54,881 nt of DNA, from contig JBDRLU010000005.1 in assembly GCA_043812795.1 (NCBI GenBank), forward strand, positions 1-54,881, written 5' to 3'. A program made the translations under genes and the position numbers. This stretch comes from JBDRLU01 sp043812795. Lineage in GTDB: Bacteria; Chloroflexota; Dehalococcoidia; Dehalococcoidales; UBA2162. Numbering within the stretch: the stretch's first letter is position 1; every line of letters starts with the position of its first letter. The notes below the pieces were generated by a model that did no database searches, was not told where the DNA came from, and saw nothing but the letters and a program-made list of their open reading frames with translations. This document shows, one piece after another, positions 27,604-35,555 of the stretch.

Positions 27604-28098
27604 TTAGGATAAATCTGTCGTCCCATCTTTACAAAACTGCTCTAATTTTCTGGTCATGGCCTGCCAGTGCGTTCCCTTCCAGTAAATGCGATGGCAGAGC
27701 GGGCATTCGACGTACTGGTTCTGGGTCTTGAAAACGTAAGGCGGAACGCGGTCTTTGACCTGCTCCCTGGTCCGTTCTTCCAGAGGCTGATTGCACTCGA
27801 GGCAAAGCGTAAAATTACGAGCGTGACAGGGTAAACTGAACGTTTTTATCACTTCTTGCATTTGCTGAAATGGATTATCGGTGGTTAGTAGAATGGCAGT
27901 CAGACGCCCGCTGGCGATTACCCGCCGTTTCATGAACTGCGTATCCCGGGTGAGGATAATTCTATTCTCGGCGAGAGCGGTAGCTACCATCTCGGCGTCG
28001 TCGCTACCATCGAAGAACCGGGTGTCATAGCCCAGCATCCGCAGCCATTTCGCCAGTTTACCGACATTAGCGTCGGCAATAAATCTCCGGTTATCCAT
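27604..28098 (-). CDS. Mut7-C RNase domain protein with zinc ribbon
   Basis: A 164-aa Mut7-C protein: PIN-fold nuclease start RFIADANVGKLAKWLRMLGYD with the conserved aspartates (DANVG, DGSDDAEMV, TRDTQFM), followed by a zinc ribbon with two CxxC pairs (CLECNQPL and CPLCHRIYW). Family members are predicted RNases; no substrate is known. It is tightly clustered (11 bp) with the MBL-fold gene encoded upstream of it on the same strand, and with the queuosine-precursor transporter. Confidence 0.88.
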   Translation of the reverse strand: MDNRRFIADANVGKLAKWLRMLGYDTRFFDGSDDAEMVATALAENRIILTRDTQFMKRRVIASGRLTAILLTTDNPFQQMQEVIKTFSLPCHARNFTLCLECNQPLEERTREQVKDRVPPYVFKTQNQYVECPLCHRIYWKGTHWQAMTRKLEQFCKDGTTDLS

Positions 28099-28109
28099 TT
28101 CCCTTCGCC

Positions 28110-28889
28110 CTACTTCGGCTTACGCTGTAGTTGCATTCCCTCATAGCCCAGGGTAATGGAGCCGTTCAATTCAGCGGCTATTCCGGCGATTTCATCTTTT
28201 ATCTCGGCTTCCGAGTCCGGATTCATGTGCAGCACCACCACTCTGGGCAGATAGCCTTTCATTTCCCGGAAAGTGACTAATTCATCCCGCAGCATGTTGG
28301 GGGTCAGGTGCTTGGATGCACGGGCCGATTGTTCCCGTCGGTTCGGGGCAGTAACCTCGATGAAAAGCACCTGGGGCGATATCCGCCGCCAGCAATCGGC
28401 CAGGCCTGAGCCGGTATCACCGGTATAGAAAATCGTGCTGCCGTCGGGGGAGGTTACTTCATAGCCGACGGTCGGGACGGCATGGCTGACGGCCACGGCC
28501 CGGAGGCGATATCCGGCAAATCTTTTGCTCTGCCCCGGTTCCATCACGGTGAATTTGAAGGTGGGATTATCCGGTGGACGTTCCAGAAAGTTAGGGTAAA
28601 GCTTGCCATCGAGTAAGTACCTGGTCAGTGCTTCGTACACTACTTGGGTCGAATAGATGTTAACGGTGGCGTGACGGAGGAGCAGGTTCATGCCAAGGGC
28701 CGGGATATCCTTGATATGGTCGTAGTGCTGATGGGTGAGCAAAACGGCTTTAAGTTTAAGTTGCGACCGGAAGGAAAGGCACGAGGTAATTGCTCCTGCA
28801 TCCACAGCGATAATATCATCGATGAGTATGGTGGCAAACTTTGTCCGGTTCGATTCGCAGTTATGAGCACCCAGGACTCTGACCTTCAC
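28110..28889 (-). CDS. Metallo-beta-lactamase-fold hydrolase
   Basis: A 259-aa MBL-fold protein. The metal motif is HQHYDH within VLLTHQHYDHIKD, a later histidine lies in AVSHAVPTVGYEV and the metal-bridging aspartate in FYTGDTGSGLADCW; HMNP near the end supplies another ligand candidate. The layout resembles class II cAMP phosphodiesterases and tRNase-Z-like enzymes, and the exact substrate is unknown. It sits 9 bp after the queuosine-precursor transporter gene and 11 bp before the Mut7-C gene, suggesting a three-gene operon. Confidence 0.82.
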   Translation of the reverse strand: MKVRVLGAHNCESNRTKFATILIDDIIAVDAGAITSCLSFRSQLKLKAVLLTHQHYDHIKDIPALGMNLLLRHATVNIYSTQVVYEALTRYLLDGKLYPNFLERPPDNPTFKFTVMEPGQSKRFAGYRLRAVAVSHAVPTVGYEVTSPDGSTIFYTGDTGSGLADCWRRISPQVLFIEVTAPNRREQSARASKHLTPNMLRDELVTFREMKGYLPRVVVLHMNPDSEAEIKDEIAGIAAELNGSITLGYEGMQLQRKPK

Positions 28890-28898
28890 CGCTTTCTC

Positions 28899-29570
28899 CT
28901 ATTCTGAGTCAGCGATGAGGAAGGGGTTGAAGTTGGTCTCGTAATCGTAGGTATCGATTGCTTCTTTCTTTTTCAAGTAGTTCACCACGGCGTAGGTCAA
29001 TGGCGTTGCCACGGTCTCGTAGCCTACCTTGGCCGCCCAGTGAGTGAGGCTGGCAATGGCAATGAAGGATAAATCGAACCGGCCCAGATAGACCAGCGGG
29101 ATAAAAATCAAGGCATCCAGTCCCTGAGCGACCACCGTCGAGCCGATGGTCCTTGTCCACAGCCAGCGCCCTTTGGTTTTGATTTTCATCTTGGCGAGGA
29201 CGAAGGAGTTGCTGAGTTCGCCGGCCAGGTAGGCGATTAGTGAGGCGGCCAGTGCCCGCGGGGCAAAGCCCAAAATGCTATCGTAAGCAGCCTGGCCTCC
29301 CCAGCCGGGAGCGGCGGGCATGAGCTGTCCCAGCCAGATGGCAATAACGACAATCAAGTTGCAGAGGAAGCCGAGCCAGATTACTCTCCGTGCCATACGG
29401 TAGCCATAGACTTCCGTGAGAACGTCGCCAACGATGTAGCTTAAAGGGAAGATGATAATCGCCGCCGGAATGCCGCCCAGATTGGTCGGTTTGACAACGA
29501 TGATATTGGCTGCAATGAGACAGGTAATGAAGATGGCGGTAATGACAACGAAACGGTGTGAAACTTTCAT
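28899..29570 (-). CDS. Queuosine-precursor transporter (YhhQ/VUT family)
   Basis: A 223-aa integral membrane protein with about six helices. Family signatures are visible: AANIIVVKPTNLGG at the start, FPLSYIVGDVLTEVYGYRMARRVIW and YLAGELSNSFVLAKMK, plus SQG-like GSTVVAQGLDALIF. YhhQ-type transporters take up preQ0 or preQ1 for queuosine modification of tRNA wobble bases. I saw no preQ1 riboswitch in the 154-bp divergent region upstream. No queuosine-salvage enzyme lies in the window. Confidence 0.88.
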   Translation of the reverse strand: MKVSHRFVVITAIFITCLIAANIIVVKPTNLGGIPAAIIIFPLSYIVGDVLTEVYGYRMARRVIWLGFLCNLIVVIAIWLGQLMPAAPGWGGQAAYDSILGFAPRALAASLIAYLAGELSNSFVLAKMKIKTKGRWLWTRTIGSTVVAQGLDALIFIPLVYLGRFDLSFIAIASLTHWAAKVGYETVATPLTYAVVNYLKKKEAIDTYDYETNFNPFLIADSE

Positions 29571-29724
29571 ATTACATTCCTGTACATTGTCAATTAATTG
29601 AATAAACGATTATAGCATACTCACTTGCTATTAGACAGCATCTGTCTTAATATACTGAAGGAATTATCGTCGTGCGTCACTCCTCGAGACAGGCGGAAGA
29701 GTATATCGAGACGGAGGTTCAAGT

Positions 29725-31155
29725 ATGTCGCAGTGGTCATTGGAAGACATTCTCCATCCGAAATCGGTAGCCATTGTCGGCGCTTCGACTAACCCGATTG
29801 CCCAGGGCTACAATTTTACGCGCTATCTCATCGAGCAAGGCTTTGGAGGCAAAATCTATCCCGTCCATCCCCGCTACCCGGAGGTGCTGGGTCTGAAAGC
29901 CTACCCCACGGTCAAAGAAATTCCCGGCCCGGTGGACTACGTGATTTCCTGCGTGCCGTCGACGGAAGTACTGAACTTATTGGAAGAATGCTCGCAGAAA
30001 GGCGTCAGGTGCCTCCATCTCTTCACGGCCCGTTTCAGCGAGACCGGACGGCAGGATGCGGCTGAACTGGAACAGCAGATATTGAAGCAGGCCCGGAAGC
30101 TGGGTATCCGCCTTATCGGCCCGAACTGCCTAGGCGTTTATTATCCGCAGGTCGGCCTTTCCTTCGGCTATGATTTTCCGGCGGAGTCAGGGGCGGTGGG
30201 GTTCGCTTCCCAGTCCGGGGGAGGGGCTACCGGTTTCGTGCGTCTGGCCGGGATGCGGGGGGTAAGGTTCAGTAAAGTCTTCAGCTACGGGAATGCCCTC
30301 GATTTTAACGAGTGTGATTATCTCGACTACTTTGCCCATGACCCTGAAACAAAGACAATTTTAATGTATATCGAAGGGCTGAAGAACGGCAAGAAGTTTT
30401 TCGACCTGTTACGCCGTGTCACTCCCGTCAAGCCGGTAGTCATTATTAAAGGCGGACGGGGACAATCCGGGATGCGAGCGGCATCCTCCCATACGGCCGC
30501 TCTGGCCGGTTCCATGAAGATATGGGAGACGGCGGTGGGTCAGGCCGGAGCGGTTTCCGCGCGGACCTTCGATGAGCTGGCCGATTTAGCCGTTACTTTT
30601 AACTTCTCGCCCCCGATTCTAGGCCGACGGGTGGGTGTGGCCGGTGGCGGCGGCGGGCCGAGCGTCCTGGCGGCCGATGACTGCGAGGAAGCCGGACTGG
30701 AGGTCATTCCCCTGCCGGCGGAAATACGAGAGGAACTGAAAAGCAAAAACGTCTCTATCTGGGACTGGATTGGCAATCCGGCCGATGTTTCGATTATGGG
30801 TGGGTCGGGGGTCAGCGGTATCGATTTACTCCAGATGATGGCCAAAAATAAAAACTTCGACCTTATTATCTTACTGGTTAACGAAGATGCACCGTTCCAG
30901 AAGGACGAAATGATGCGGCGCCGCCGCGAAGAGATTAAAGTTTGCCTTAGCCTAAAAAAGAAGAGTAAGAAACCGTTGCTGGTGGTAGCTGGAGAAAAAA
31001 GCACCAATACCGAAAACTATAATCACTGGCGCTGGAAGAGTCTGAGTCAGGTCCGGGCTAAGCTAATACCCGCCGGTATCCCGGTTTACCCCACCGTCGA
31101 CCGAGCGGCGAGAACGGCACGCAAGGTGCTGGATTACTACCGGAACCTAAAGTAG
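29725..31155 (+). CDS. Acyl-CoA synthetase (NDP-forming) alpha subunit
   Basis: A 476-aa protein with the alpha-subunit layout of NDP-forming acyl-CoA synthetases: CoA-binding Rossmann domain (about 1-130; SVAIVGASTNPIAQG, LIGPNCLG), the two succinyl-CoA-ligase-like domains with SQSGGGATG, and the ASSHTAALAGS region that contains the phosphorylated histidine. No ATP-grasp beta domain is fused and none lies next door. Such enzymes conserve energy as ATP during acyl-CoA hydrolysis or activate carboxylic acids. Function without a beta partner in the operon is uncertain. It converges on the nitroreductase gene with five bases between stops. Confidence 0.88.
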   Translation: MSQWSLEDILHPKSVAIVGASTNPIAQGYNFTRYLIEQGFGGKIYPVHPRYPEVLGLKAYPTVKEIPGPVDYVISCVPSTEVLNLLEECSQKGVRCLHLFTARFSETGRQDAAELEQQILKQARKLGIRLIGPNCLGVYYPQVGLSFGYDFPAESGAVGFASQSGGGATGFVRLAGMRGVRFSKVFSYGNALDFNECDYLDYFAHDPETKTILMYIEGLKNGKKFFDLLRRVTPVKPVVIIKGGRGQSGMRAASSHTAALAGSMKIWETAVGQAGAVSARTFDELADLAVTFNFSPPILGRRVGVAGGGGGPSVLAADDCEEAGLEVIPLPAEIREELKSKNVSIWDWIGNPADVSIMGGSGVSGIDLLQMMAKNKNFDLIILLVNEDAPFQKDEMMRRRREEIKVCLSLKKKSKKPLLVVAGEKSTNTENYNHWRWKSLSQVRAKLIPAGIPVYPTVDRAARTARKVLDYYRNLK

Positions 31156-31160
31156 TTTTC

Positions 31161-31829
31161 TTAGAATCCGTACCACTTGGTAAATTCGGATAACGGTGCC
31201 CTCGTGCTTTCCAGCTTATTGGCCGGGTGGGCATCGTCCGGATAGCCGATGGCAATTCCGCAGACGATCTTTTTCTCCGGAGGGATACCCAGCATACCGC
31301 GGATGATGTTGGGGAACCTGGCCACCGAAGCTAAAATGCAGGTACCCAGCCCAAAAGTCAATGCCGTGAGCGTGATGGACTGGGCGAATAAACCGACATC
31401 GAACACCGTCAGTGGCCCCAGGTCTTTATCCAGATAAAGCACTAGTGCGTTGGGCGCATCGAAGAACCTCCGCCCCTGCAGTCCCCACTCTTCTCTCCGT
31501 TGCCGGTCCTCCCGCTTGATACCCAGAAGGCCGTACAGGCCAAAGCCGACCTCACGCTGGCGGGAAAGGTAAGGCTCTTTTTGGCCGTGATAACCGTGCG
31601 TGAAATCGGACATCTCCGCCACTCCGGACTTCGCCGCCTGGTAAATGGCATCTTTGAGTTCTTTCATCTTTTCGCCACCGACGACGGCCACCTCCCAGGG
31701 TTGAGTGTTTGCCCCGGACGGAGCGCGACAGGCTATCTTCAGGATTTCTTCCAGTGTCTCCCGGGGTACCGGCCTGGGTAAGAAACCGCGGATACTTTTC
31801 CTCGTTTTGAGTGCCGTGACAACGTCCAT
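31161..31829 (-). CDS. Nitroreductase-family flavoprotein (long form, paralogue)
   Basis: A 222-aa nitroreductase closely similar in layout to the one at 2531-3193: MDVVTALKTRKSIRGFLPRP start, RAPSGANTQPWEVAV FMN segment, and C-terminal GIAIGYPDDAHPANKL. It is preceded by the MBL hydrolase gene on the same strand (30 bp). The three family members in the window suggest expansion of flavin-dependent reductases in this organism. Confidence 0.88.
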   Translation of the reverse strand: MDVVTALKTRKSIRGFLPRPVPRETLEEILKIACRAPSGANTQPWEVAVVGGEKMKELKDAIYQAAKSGVAEMSDFTHGYHGQKEPYLSRQREVGFGLYGLLGIKREDRQRREEWGLQGRRFFDAPNALVLYLDKDLGPLTVFDVGLFAQSITLTALTFGLGTCILASVARFPNIIRGMLGIPPEKKIVCGIAIGYPDDAHPANKLESTRAPLSEFTKWYGF

Positions 31830-31859
31830 TAACCACCTCCGTAGTTTGTTTGTGCAGAT

Positions 31860-32795
31860 TTACAATTGTGAGATATATTCGGTGCCGAACCTTTTGAAAT
31901 AACCGAGGAAACCGGAGATATCGTTATCCATAAAGTAGAGTTCCCGGTCGCGCCGGTCGGGCGGCAGGCGGTCGAGTCGCTCAAGTATTTTGTCCTTCGA
32001 CCGGAGAGTATCGTATATTTCCTTCCGGCTGACTTCTTTGCCGTCAAAAGTAGCGATGGTTTTGCCCCACAATATCAATTGCTGCCGGTAAAATTGGAGC
32101 TTATCGATGACGTGTTCCGTAGCCTGACCGAAATGCCCGTAGCAAAGGCTTTTTGGTTTGAGATTAATGAGCCTGTTTAACGAGTCTAACTTCTGCTCCA
32201 GGTTGAAGGGCGATGGGCAGGCGGGCCGGATTAAATCGGCTTCTTCGAGATAGACTCCGCCCATTTCACCGAGAAAGAGCCGCCCCTCGTTCCGGTCGAA
32301 GAAACTCATGTGGTGCGGAGCATGGCCCGGCGTCTCCAGCACCTCCAGCTCGGTGTTGCCGATATGGAGCAACATTCCCTCCTGCCCCACAATAATTTTG
32401 TCGGGCGCCACCGGTTCCATGTCCCCGTACTCTTGCGCCCGCTGCCCCAGGACGCGCTGGCTGTCTTCCCATAAACGAGTCGGGTCAATCAGGTGCGGCG
32501 CTCCCCTTTCATGGACAACGACCTGGGCATTGGGCATCTTTTTCAGGAGCGTGCCGACACCGCCGGCATGGTCGAGGTGGATATGAGTGAGCAGGATATA
32601 GCTTACTTCGTCCGGGTCGATATTCAACTGGCTCAGCCCGGGGACAATATTAGCGATTGATGATTTCGGGCCGATGTCAATTAAAGCGGTCTGTTTATCA
32701 TGCAGGACATACGAGGTGATGAAATTATCGAAGCCGGGGATGGGCGGGGCCGGGTCGATGAGGCCCACATTAGGGGCAAGCTGGTATGTTTTCAA
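31860..32795 (-). CDS. Metallo-beta-lactamase-fold hydrolase (glyoxalase II-like)
   Basis: An MBL-fold hydrolase with canonical motif LTHIHLDHAGGVG (HxHxDH), TPGHAPHHMSF and a distal YGHFG histidine. The ATG-initiated frame could begin further upstream, but AAGGAG lies 10 bases before a TTG at 32795, giving a natural start (TTG)-KTYQLAPNVGLIDP and a 311-aa protein. Substrate unknown; glyoxalase II-like thioesterases are a reasonable analogy. Unlike class B beta-lactamases it has no signal peptide. Confidence 0.85.
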   Translation of the reverse strand: MKTYQLAPNVGLIDPAPPIPGFDNFITSYVLHDKQTALIDIGPKSSIANIVPGLSQLNIDPDEVSYILLTHIHLDHAGGVGTLLKKMPNAQVVVHERGAPHLIDPTRLWEDSQRVLGQRAQEYGDMEPVAPDKIIVGQEGMLLHIGNTELEVLETPGHAPHHMSFFDRNEGRLFLGEMGGVYLEEADLIRPACPSPFNLEQKLDSLNRLINLKPKSLCYGHFGQATEHVIDKLQFYRQQLILWGKTIATFDGKEVSRKEIYDTLRSKDKILERLDRLPPDRRDRELYFMDNDISGFLGYFKRFGTEYISQL

Positions 32796-32867
32796 CAGGC
32801 TCTTTCTCCTTATGTCATTGGGGAAAACTCTTTGCATTCTAACAGAGGGACTTAGTAGCGTCAAACG

Positions 32868-32925
32868 CAGTAGCTAATAGCTATCAGCTTTCAGTTACTG
32901 ATGGCTGAGCGCTGACAGCTTACGG
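32868..32925. repeat. Low-complexity palindromic repeat upstream of the tRNA
   Basis: Imperfect, overlapping AGCTATCAGCT, CTTTCAG, CTGACAGCT and GCTGAGCGCTGAC segments form alternative small hairpins. This kind of AGCTATCAGC-type sequence is a familiar dispersed bacterial repeat. It ends about ten bases before the tRNA promoter. Confidence 0.5.
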
Positions 32926-32934
32926 GTCGCCTGA

Positions 32935-32964
32935 TTGACACTCAAAATTAGGGTATGTTATATT
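32935..32964 (+). promoter_or_regulatory. Promoter of the tRNA gene
   Basis: A perfect TTGACA (32935-32940) is followed after 18 bp by TATATT (32959-32964). Start of transcription would be close to 32971, just before the tRNA 5' end at 32974. Confidence 0.7.
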
Positions 32965-32973
32965 CGGTGTGTT

Positions 32974-33045
32974 GGCAGCGTAGCTCAGTGGTAGAGCAGG
33001 GGACTCATAAGCCCTTGGCCAGTGGTCCGAATCCACTCGCTGCCA
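32974..33045 (+). tRNA. tRNA-Met (anticodon CAU), integration target
   Basis: A 72-nt cloverleaf: acceptor GGCAGCG/CGCTGCC with discriminator A and no encoded CCA; D-arm GCTC/GAGC; anticodon loop CTCATAA (CAU); T-arm AGTGG/CCACT. Probably elongator Met, although a CAU tRNA could also be the lysidine-modified Ile2 species. Two positions are unusual: the T-loop reads TCCGAAT, so position 55 is C instead of the near-universal T, and base pair 31-39 in the anticodon stem is an A-G mismatch. A T-rich run follows the 3' end. Eight partial copies of its 3' portion follow downstream in direct orientation. Confidence 0.88.
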
Positions 33046-33068
33046 TTCTTTTTTGAGAAGCTAATATT

Positions 33069-33560
33069 CTATACCTCGGCAAATGCTACGATGTAATTAT
33101 GGCCATAGACCTTGGCACATTTGGGACAAGTCGTGTAATAGAAATAGTACTTCTTAATCGTCTTACCTTTTTGGTTTACGTACTGACTCATTTCTTTAAC
33201 CCATTTCGGTATTTCATTGTACGATCCATCGAAAACCTTAGTGACATATGTGCCCGATAGTTTGACGTTTTCAGCGTTTGGGACCTCCTTGGTGGCATTG
33301 ATGTATATTTCGCCTCTCCAAGGTGATGATTCAGTGGCAAGCATGATAAAATCTTTGATATCTGGATTTGCCCCTGCTTCTTCAATCTTCTTCCACATCC
33401 TTCCAACCGTTTTGCTGAAAGTCCCTGGCAGCGGTGAGTGCATGAACTGCATCACAGTGTCTTTCACAAAAAGCTTGTCTTTCCAGAGTAGTTCCTTTTC
33501 GTTCCAGGGTTCAGGATCGAATCTAGGACAGCATAGAGTATCCGTCTTTGTATTTGCCAT
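33069..33560 (-). CDS. Cassette gene: CxxC-containing protein of unknown function
   Basis: A 163-aa soluble protein with an N-terminal LCCPRFDPEPWNEKE segment and a C-terminal TTCPKCAKVYGHNYIVAFAEV segment. The two cysteine pairs (CC and CPKC) may bind a metal. Similar proteins are often labelled hydrolase without evidence; I do not assign an activity. The second ATG is chosen because AAAGGAG is too close to the first. It is the only gene between the tRNA 3' end and the first downstream tRNA fragment (33608). Confidence 0.7.
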   Translation of the reverse strand: MANTKTDTLCCPRFDPEPWNEKELLWKDKLFVKDTVMQFMHSPLPGTFSKTVGRMWKKIEEAGANPDIKDFIMLATESSPWRGEIYINATKEVPNAENVKLSGTYVTKVFDGSYNEIPKWVKEMSQYVNQKGKTIKKYYFYYTTCPKCAKVYGHNYIVAFAEV

Positions 33561-33607
33561 GATTTGCATCTCCTTTTGTTAGCCTTCGTATCTATAATGG
33601 ACACTTA

Positions 33608-33627
33608 TTCAAATCCACTCGCTGCCC
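33608..33627 (+). repeat. tRNA 3'-end copy 1
   Basis: Twenty bases matching the T-loop to acceptor end of the tRNA at 33026-33045, 17 identical; the core AATCCACTCGCTGCC (33612-33626) is exact. The T-loop part reads TTCAAAT, a canonical T-loop unlike the TCCGAAT of the intact tRNA. It ends two bases before the stop codon (on the other strand) of the YdeI-like gene. Confidence 0.8.
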
Positions 33628-33628
33628 A

Positions 33629-34204
33629 TTATTCGATTCCGGGCTTCTTATTCAGAAAAGATCGCTTTACAACTTCTGCAACACGTCTCTTGCGTGTCGC
33701 TCCTGTTTTGGCACCAATCACCCAACCAATGTACATATTCCGATAACTATTAGCGAATTTTTGAAAGTTTAACCAACTAGTTTTATTCCCTAACAAAGCT
33801 TCTTCTAGGTCGGCAGGAATCTCGTCCTTCTTTTTGTTAGTATAAGCTTCTTCCCACGAACCGTTCTTCTTCGCCTCTTTAATTTTAACTAGTCCTAAAG
33901 CTGTCATCCTGCCCTGGGCTATCAGTTGTTCGGCCTTATCTTTGTTTATCTTTGACCATACACTATTAGCTTTCCGAGGCGAGTATCTTAGGATAAACCT
34001 CTCCTCATCCACGCTTTTTAACTTTCCATCAATCCAGCCAAAACATAAGGCTTCCTCAACAGCATCATTAAGACTTAGAGATACTTTACTACTATGTTTC
34101 TTGTAGTGTACTAACCACACTTCTTGAAAGCTATTGCTGTTTTCCTCCAGCCATTTACGCCATTCTTGACTATTTCTAAAGTGCAAGGCCTGATTTGTGT
34201 TCAT
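33629..34204 (-). CDS. Cassette gene: YdeI/OmpD-associated family protein
   Basis: A 191-aa protein of the YdeI/OmdA family: FRNSQEWRKWLEEN start, the diagnostic SLNDAVEEALCFGWIDGKLKSVDEE, RYSPRKANSVWSKIN, and a basic C-terminal YrdA/DUF-like tail with GAKTGATRKRRV. Relatives have been linked to bacteriocin or peptide resistance, but no biochemical role is established. It occupies a whole unit between tRNA copies 1 and 2 and is more AT-rich than the core genes, consistent with acquisition. Confidence 0.85.
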   Translation of the reverse strand: MNTNQALHFRNSQEWRKWLEENSNSFQEVWLVHYKKHSSKVSLSLNDAVEEALCFGWIDGKLKSVDEERFILRYSPRKANSVWSKINKDKAEQLIAQGRMTALGLVKIKEAKKNGSWEEAYTNKKKDEIPADLEEALLGNKTSWLNFQKFANSYRNMYIGWVIGAKTGATRKRRVAEVVKRSFLNKKPGIE

Positions 34205-34263
34205 GCTTGATAGATTATATCTAATAATCAGGCATTCTTAAAGCGTATATAACTATAATTGTC

Positions 34264-34288
34264 ACCGGTCCGAATCCACTCGCTGCCA
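34264..34288 (+). repeat. tRNA 3'-end copy 2
   Basis: Twenty-five bases aligning with 33021-33045 of the tRNA (T-arm plus acceptor 3' strand and discriminator), 23 identical, with the same TCCGAAT loop. Confidence 0.88.
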
Positions 34289-34315
34289 CTTTTGTTTTGC
34301 ACTATAATTCATTAA

Positions 34316-34344
34316 TTGACAGTTTAACCCTTCTCTTGTATAGA
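34316..34344 (+). promoter_or_regulatory. Promoter carried by the peroxiredoxin cassette
   Basis: TTGACA (34316-34321) and TATAGA (34339-34344) with a 17-bp spacer, 35 bp before the ATG, which has CGGAGGT as ribosome-binding site. It starts 28 bp after tRNA copy 2, so the promoter belongs to the cassette. Confidence 0.6.
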
Positions 34345-34378
34345 TTGGTTAATACAATTTCGTTGCTCGGAGGTAATC

Positions 34379-34834
34379 ATGATATCAATAGGAAGTACTG
34401 CTCCCGATTTTACACTCAAGGACCAGAATAATAAGACTGTTAAACTTAGCAGGTTCAAGGGGAAGAAGATAATACTTTCTTTTCGGCCATTAGCTTGGAC
34501 TCCAGTCTGTCATGATCAAATGCTCTTATTAGAAGAAAATTTTGAGCATTTCAAGAATCATGACACAATCGCCTTCGGACTGGGCGTTGATTCAGCACCA
34601 TCGAATAAGGCTTGGGCTAAATCAATGGGAATAACAAAGACCAGATTACTGGCAGATTTCTGGCCTCATGGAGAGGTGGCAAAAATGTACGGTGTCTTTC
34701 GAGAAGCTGATGGTTTCTCTGAAAGAGCGAACATTATTATCGATGAATCCAATAAGGTGGTTTTTACAAAGGTATATCCTGTTACTGAATTACCGGATGT
34801 TTTAGAATTAATTCATTTTCTTGAAAAAGGGTAA
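34379..34834 (+). CDS. Cassette gene: 1-Cys peroxiredoxin (AhpC/TSA, Bcp-like)
   Basis: Thiol peroxidase reducing H2O2 or organic peroxides. The 151-aa protein has APDFTLKDQNNK at the start and the active-site loop LAWTPVCHD with T41 and peroxidatic C44. A conserved arginine lies in FSERANIIID. C44 is the only cysteine, so a 1-Cys mechanism with an external thiol is expected. The gene has its own promoter and stops nine bases before the perfect tRNA copy 3, leaving a compact one-gene unit. Confidence 0.9.
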   Translation: MISIGSTAPDFTLKDQNNKTVKLSRFKGKKIILSFRPLAWTPVCHDQMLLLEENFEHFKNHDTIAFGLGVDSAPSNKAWAKSMGITKTRLLADFWPHGEVAKMYGVFREADGFSERANIIIDESNKVVFTKVYPVTELPDVLELIHFLEKG

Positions 34835-34842
34835 TATACAAG

Positions 34843-34883
34843 TCATAAGCCCTTGGCCAGTGGTCCGAATCCACTCGCTGCCA
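34843..34883 (+). repeat. tRNA 3'-end copy 3 (perfect 41-mer)
   Basis: Forty-one consecutive bases identical to tRNA positions 33005-33045, from the anticodon loop through the T-arm to the discriminator A. It includes the unusual GCCC and TCCGAAT features of the intact gene. Flanking bases on both sides are unrelated to the tRNA locus. Confidence 0.97.
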
Positions 34884-35070
34884 GTTATTATTTTAATTCA
34901 GTATCATGCTATCTTCATCAGAAAATATCTTGATAATACCACATACTTCTTAAGTCATCTGGCCTCGTTCCGCACTTTGATTAATAATTTGATATTATAA
35001 TATGTATTCGTTGAAAAAATATGAGAGCAACGTTATAGTGCAAGATCCTACGCTTACATAGAAGGATAAT

Positions 35071-35430
35071 ATGCTAGAGCAGCTCATCGAAATCATGGCT
35101 TCCAATTTGAAATATTCACTATCTCAGCTATATTCAAGTTTGGCTCAAGTAGAACCGTGGTTAATTGTTATTGTCGCAATTGCTGCCGCTGCTTTCATTG
35201 CCATTTCCATTATTTATGGAATAAGAGCGCATCGCCACCCAGCTTTGCTTAGCAAAGACGATTTCATAGCAAAGACTGCTGAAGTCAAAGAGGTCTTGAA
35301 TCCGAACGGAACAGTCTTTATAGAGGGCGAACTCTGGGCAGCAATATCAGAGGGAGGAGTGGTTCAGCCAGGCGAGAAGGTAATCGTCACCAAAGTTGAT
35401 AACCTGAAGCTTTGGGTAATTAAGCAATAG
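35071..35430 (+). CDS. Cassette gene: NfeD-type OB-fold membrane protein
   Basis: A 119-aa protein with one transmembrane helix (about residues 29-50) and a C-terminal NfeD OB-fold (about 60-119; KTAEVKEVLNPNGTVFIEGELWAAISEGG, GEKVIVTKVDNLKLWVI). NfeD proteins usually act with stomatin-like SPFH proteins or as ClpP-class protease partners in membrane quality control. No such partner is in the window. AAGGAT precedes the ATG. It is the only gene between copies 3 and 4. Confidence 0.85.
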   Translation: MLEQLIEIMASNLKYSLSQLYSSLAQVEPWLIVIVAIAAAAFIAISIIYGIRAHRHPALLSKDDFIAKTAEVKEVLNPNGTVFIEGELWAAISEGGVVQPGEKVIVTKVDNLKLWVIKQ

Positions 35431-35521
35431 ATAGCCAAACCGAGAGGTACAATTTACTTCTTAATGCAGCACATGTTTAAACAAGCCATTCAAAACGTTT
35501 GCATAAAAGGGTAAACATCTA

Positions 35522-35552
35522 TTGGTCGCTAGTTCAAATCCACTCGCTGCCA
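35522..35552 (+). repeat. tRNA 3'-end copy 4
   Basis: Thirty-one bases aligning with tRNA 33015-33045, 25 identical. The T-loop is the canonical TTCAAAT, and the last 17 bases (TCCACTCGCTGCCA core) are identical. The minus-strand reading of the adjacent pseudogene runs into it. Confidence 0.85.
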
Positions 35553-35555
35553 CTC

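Noticed and set aside
29571..29724. preQ1 riboswitch before the queuosine-precursor transporter
   Set aside because: No preQ1 aptamer-like hairpin plus A-rich tail could be recognised in the divergent gap.
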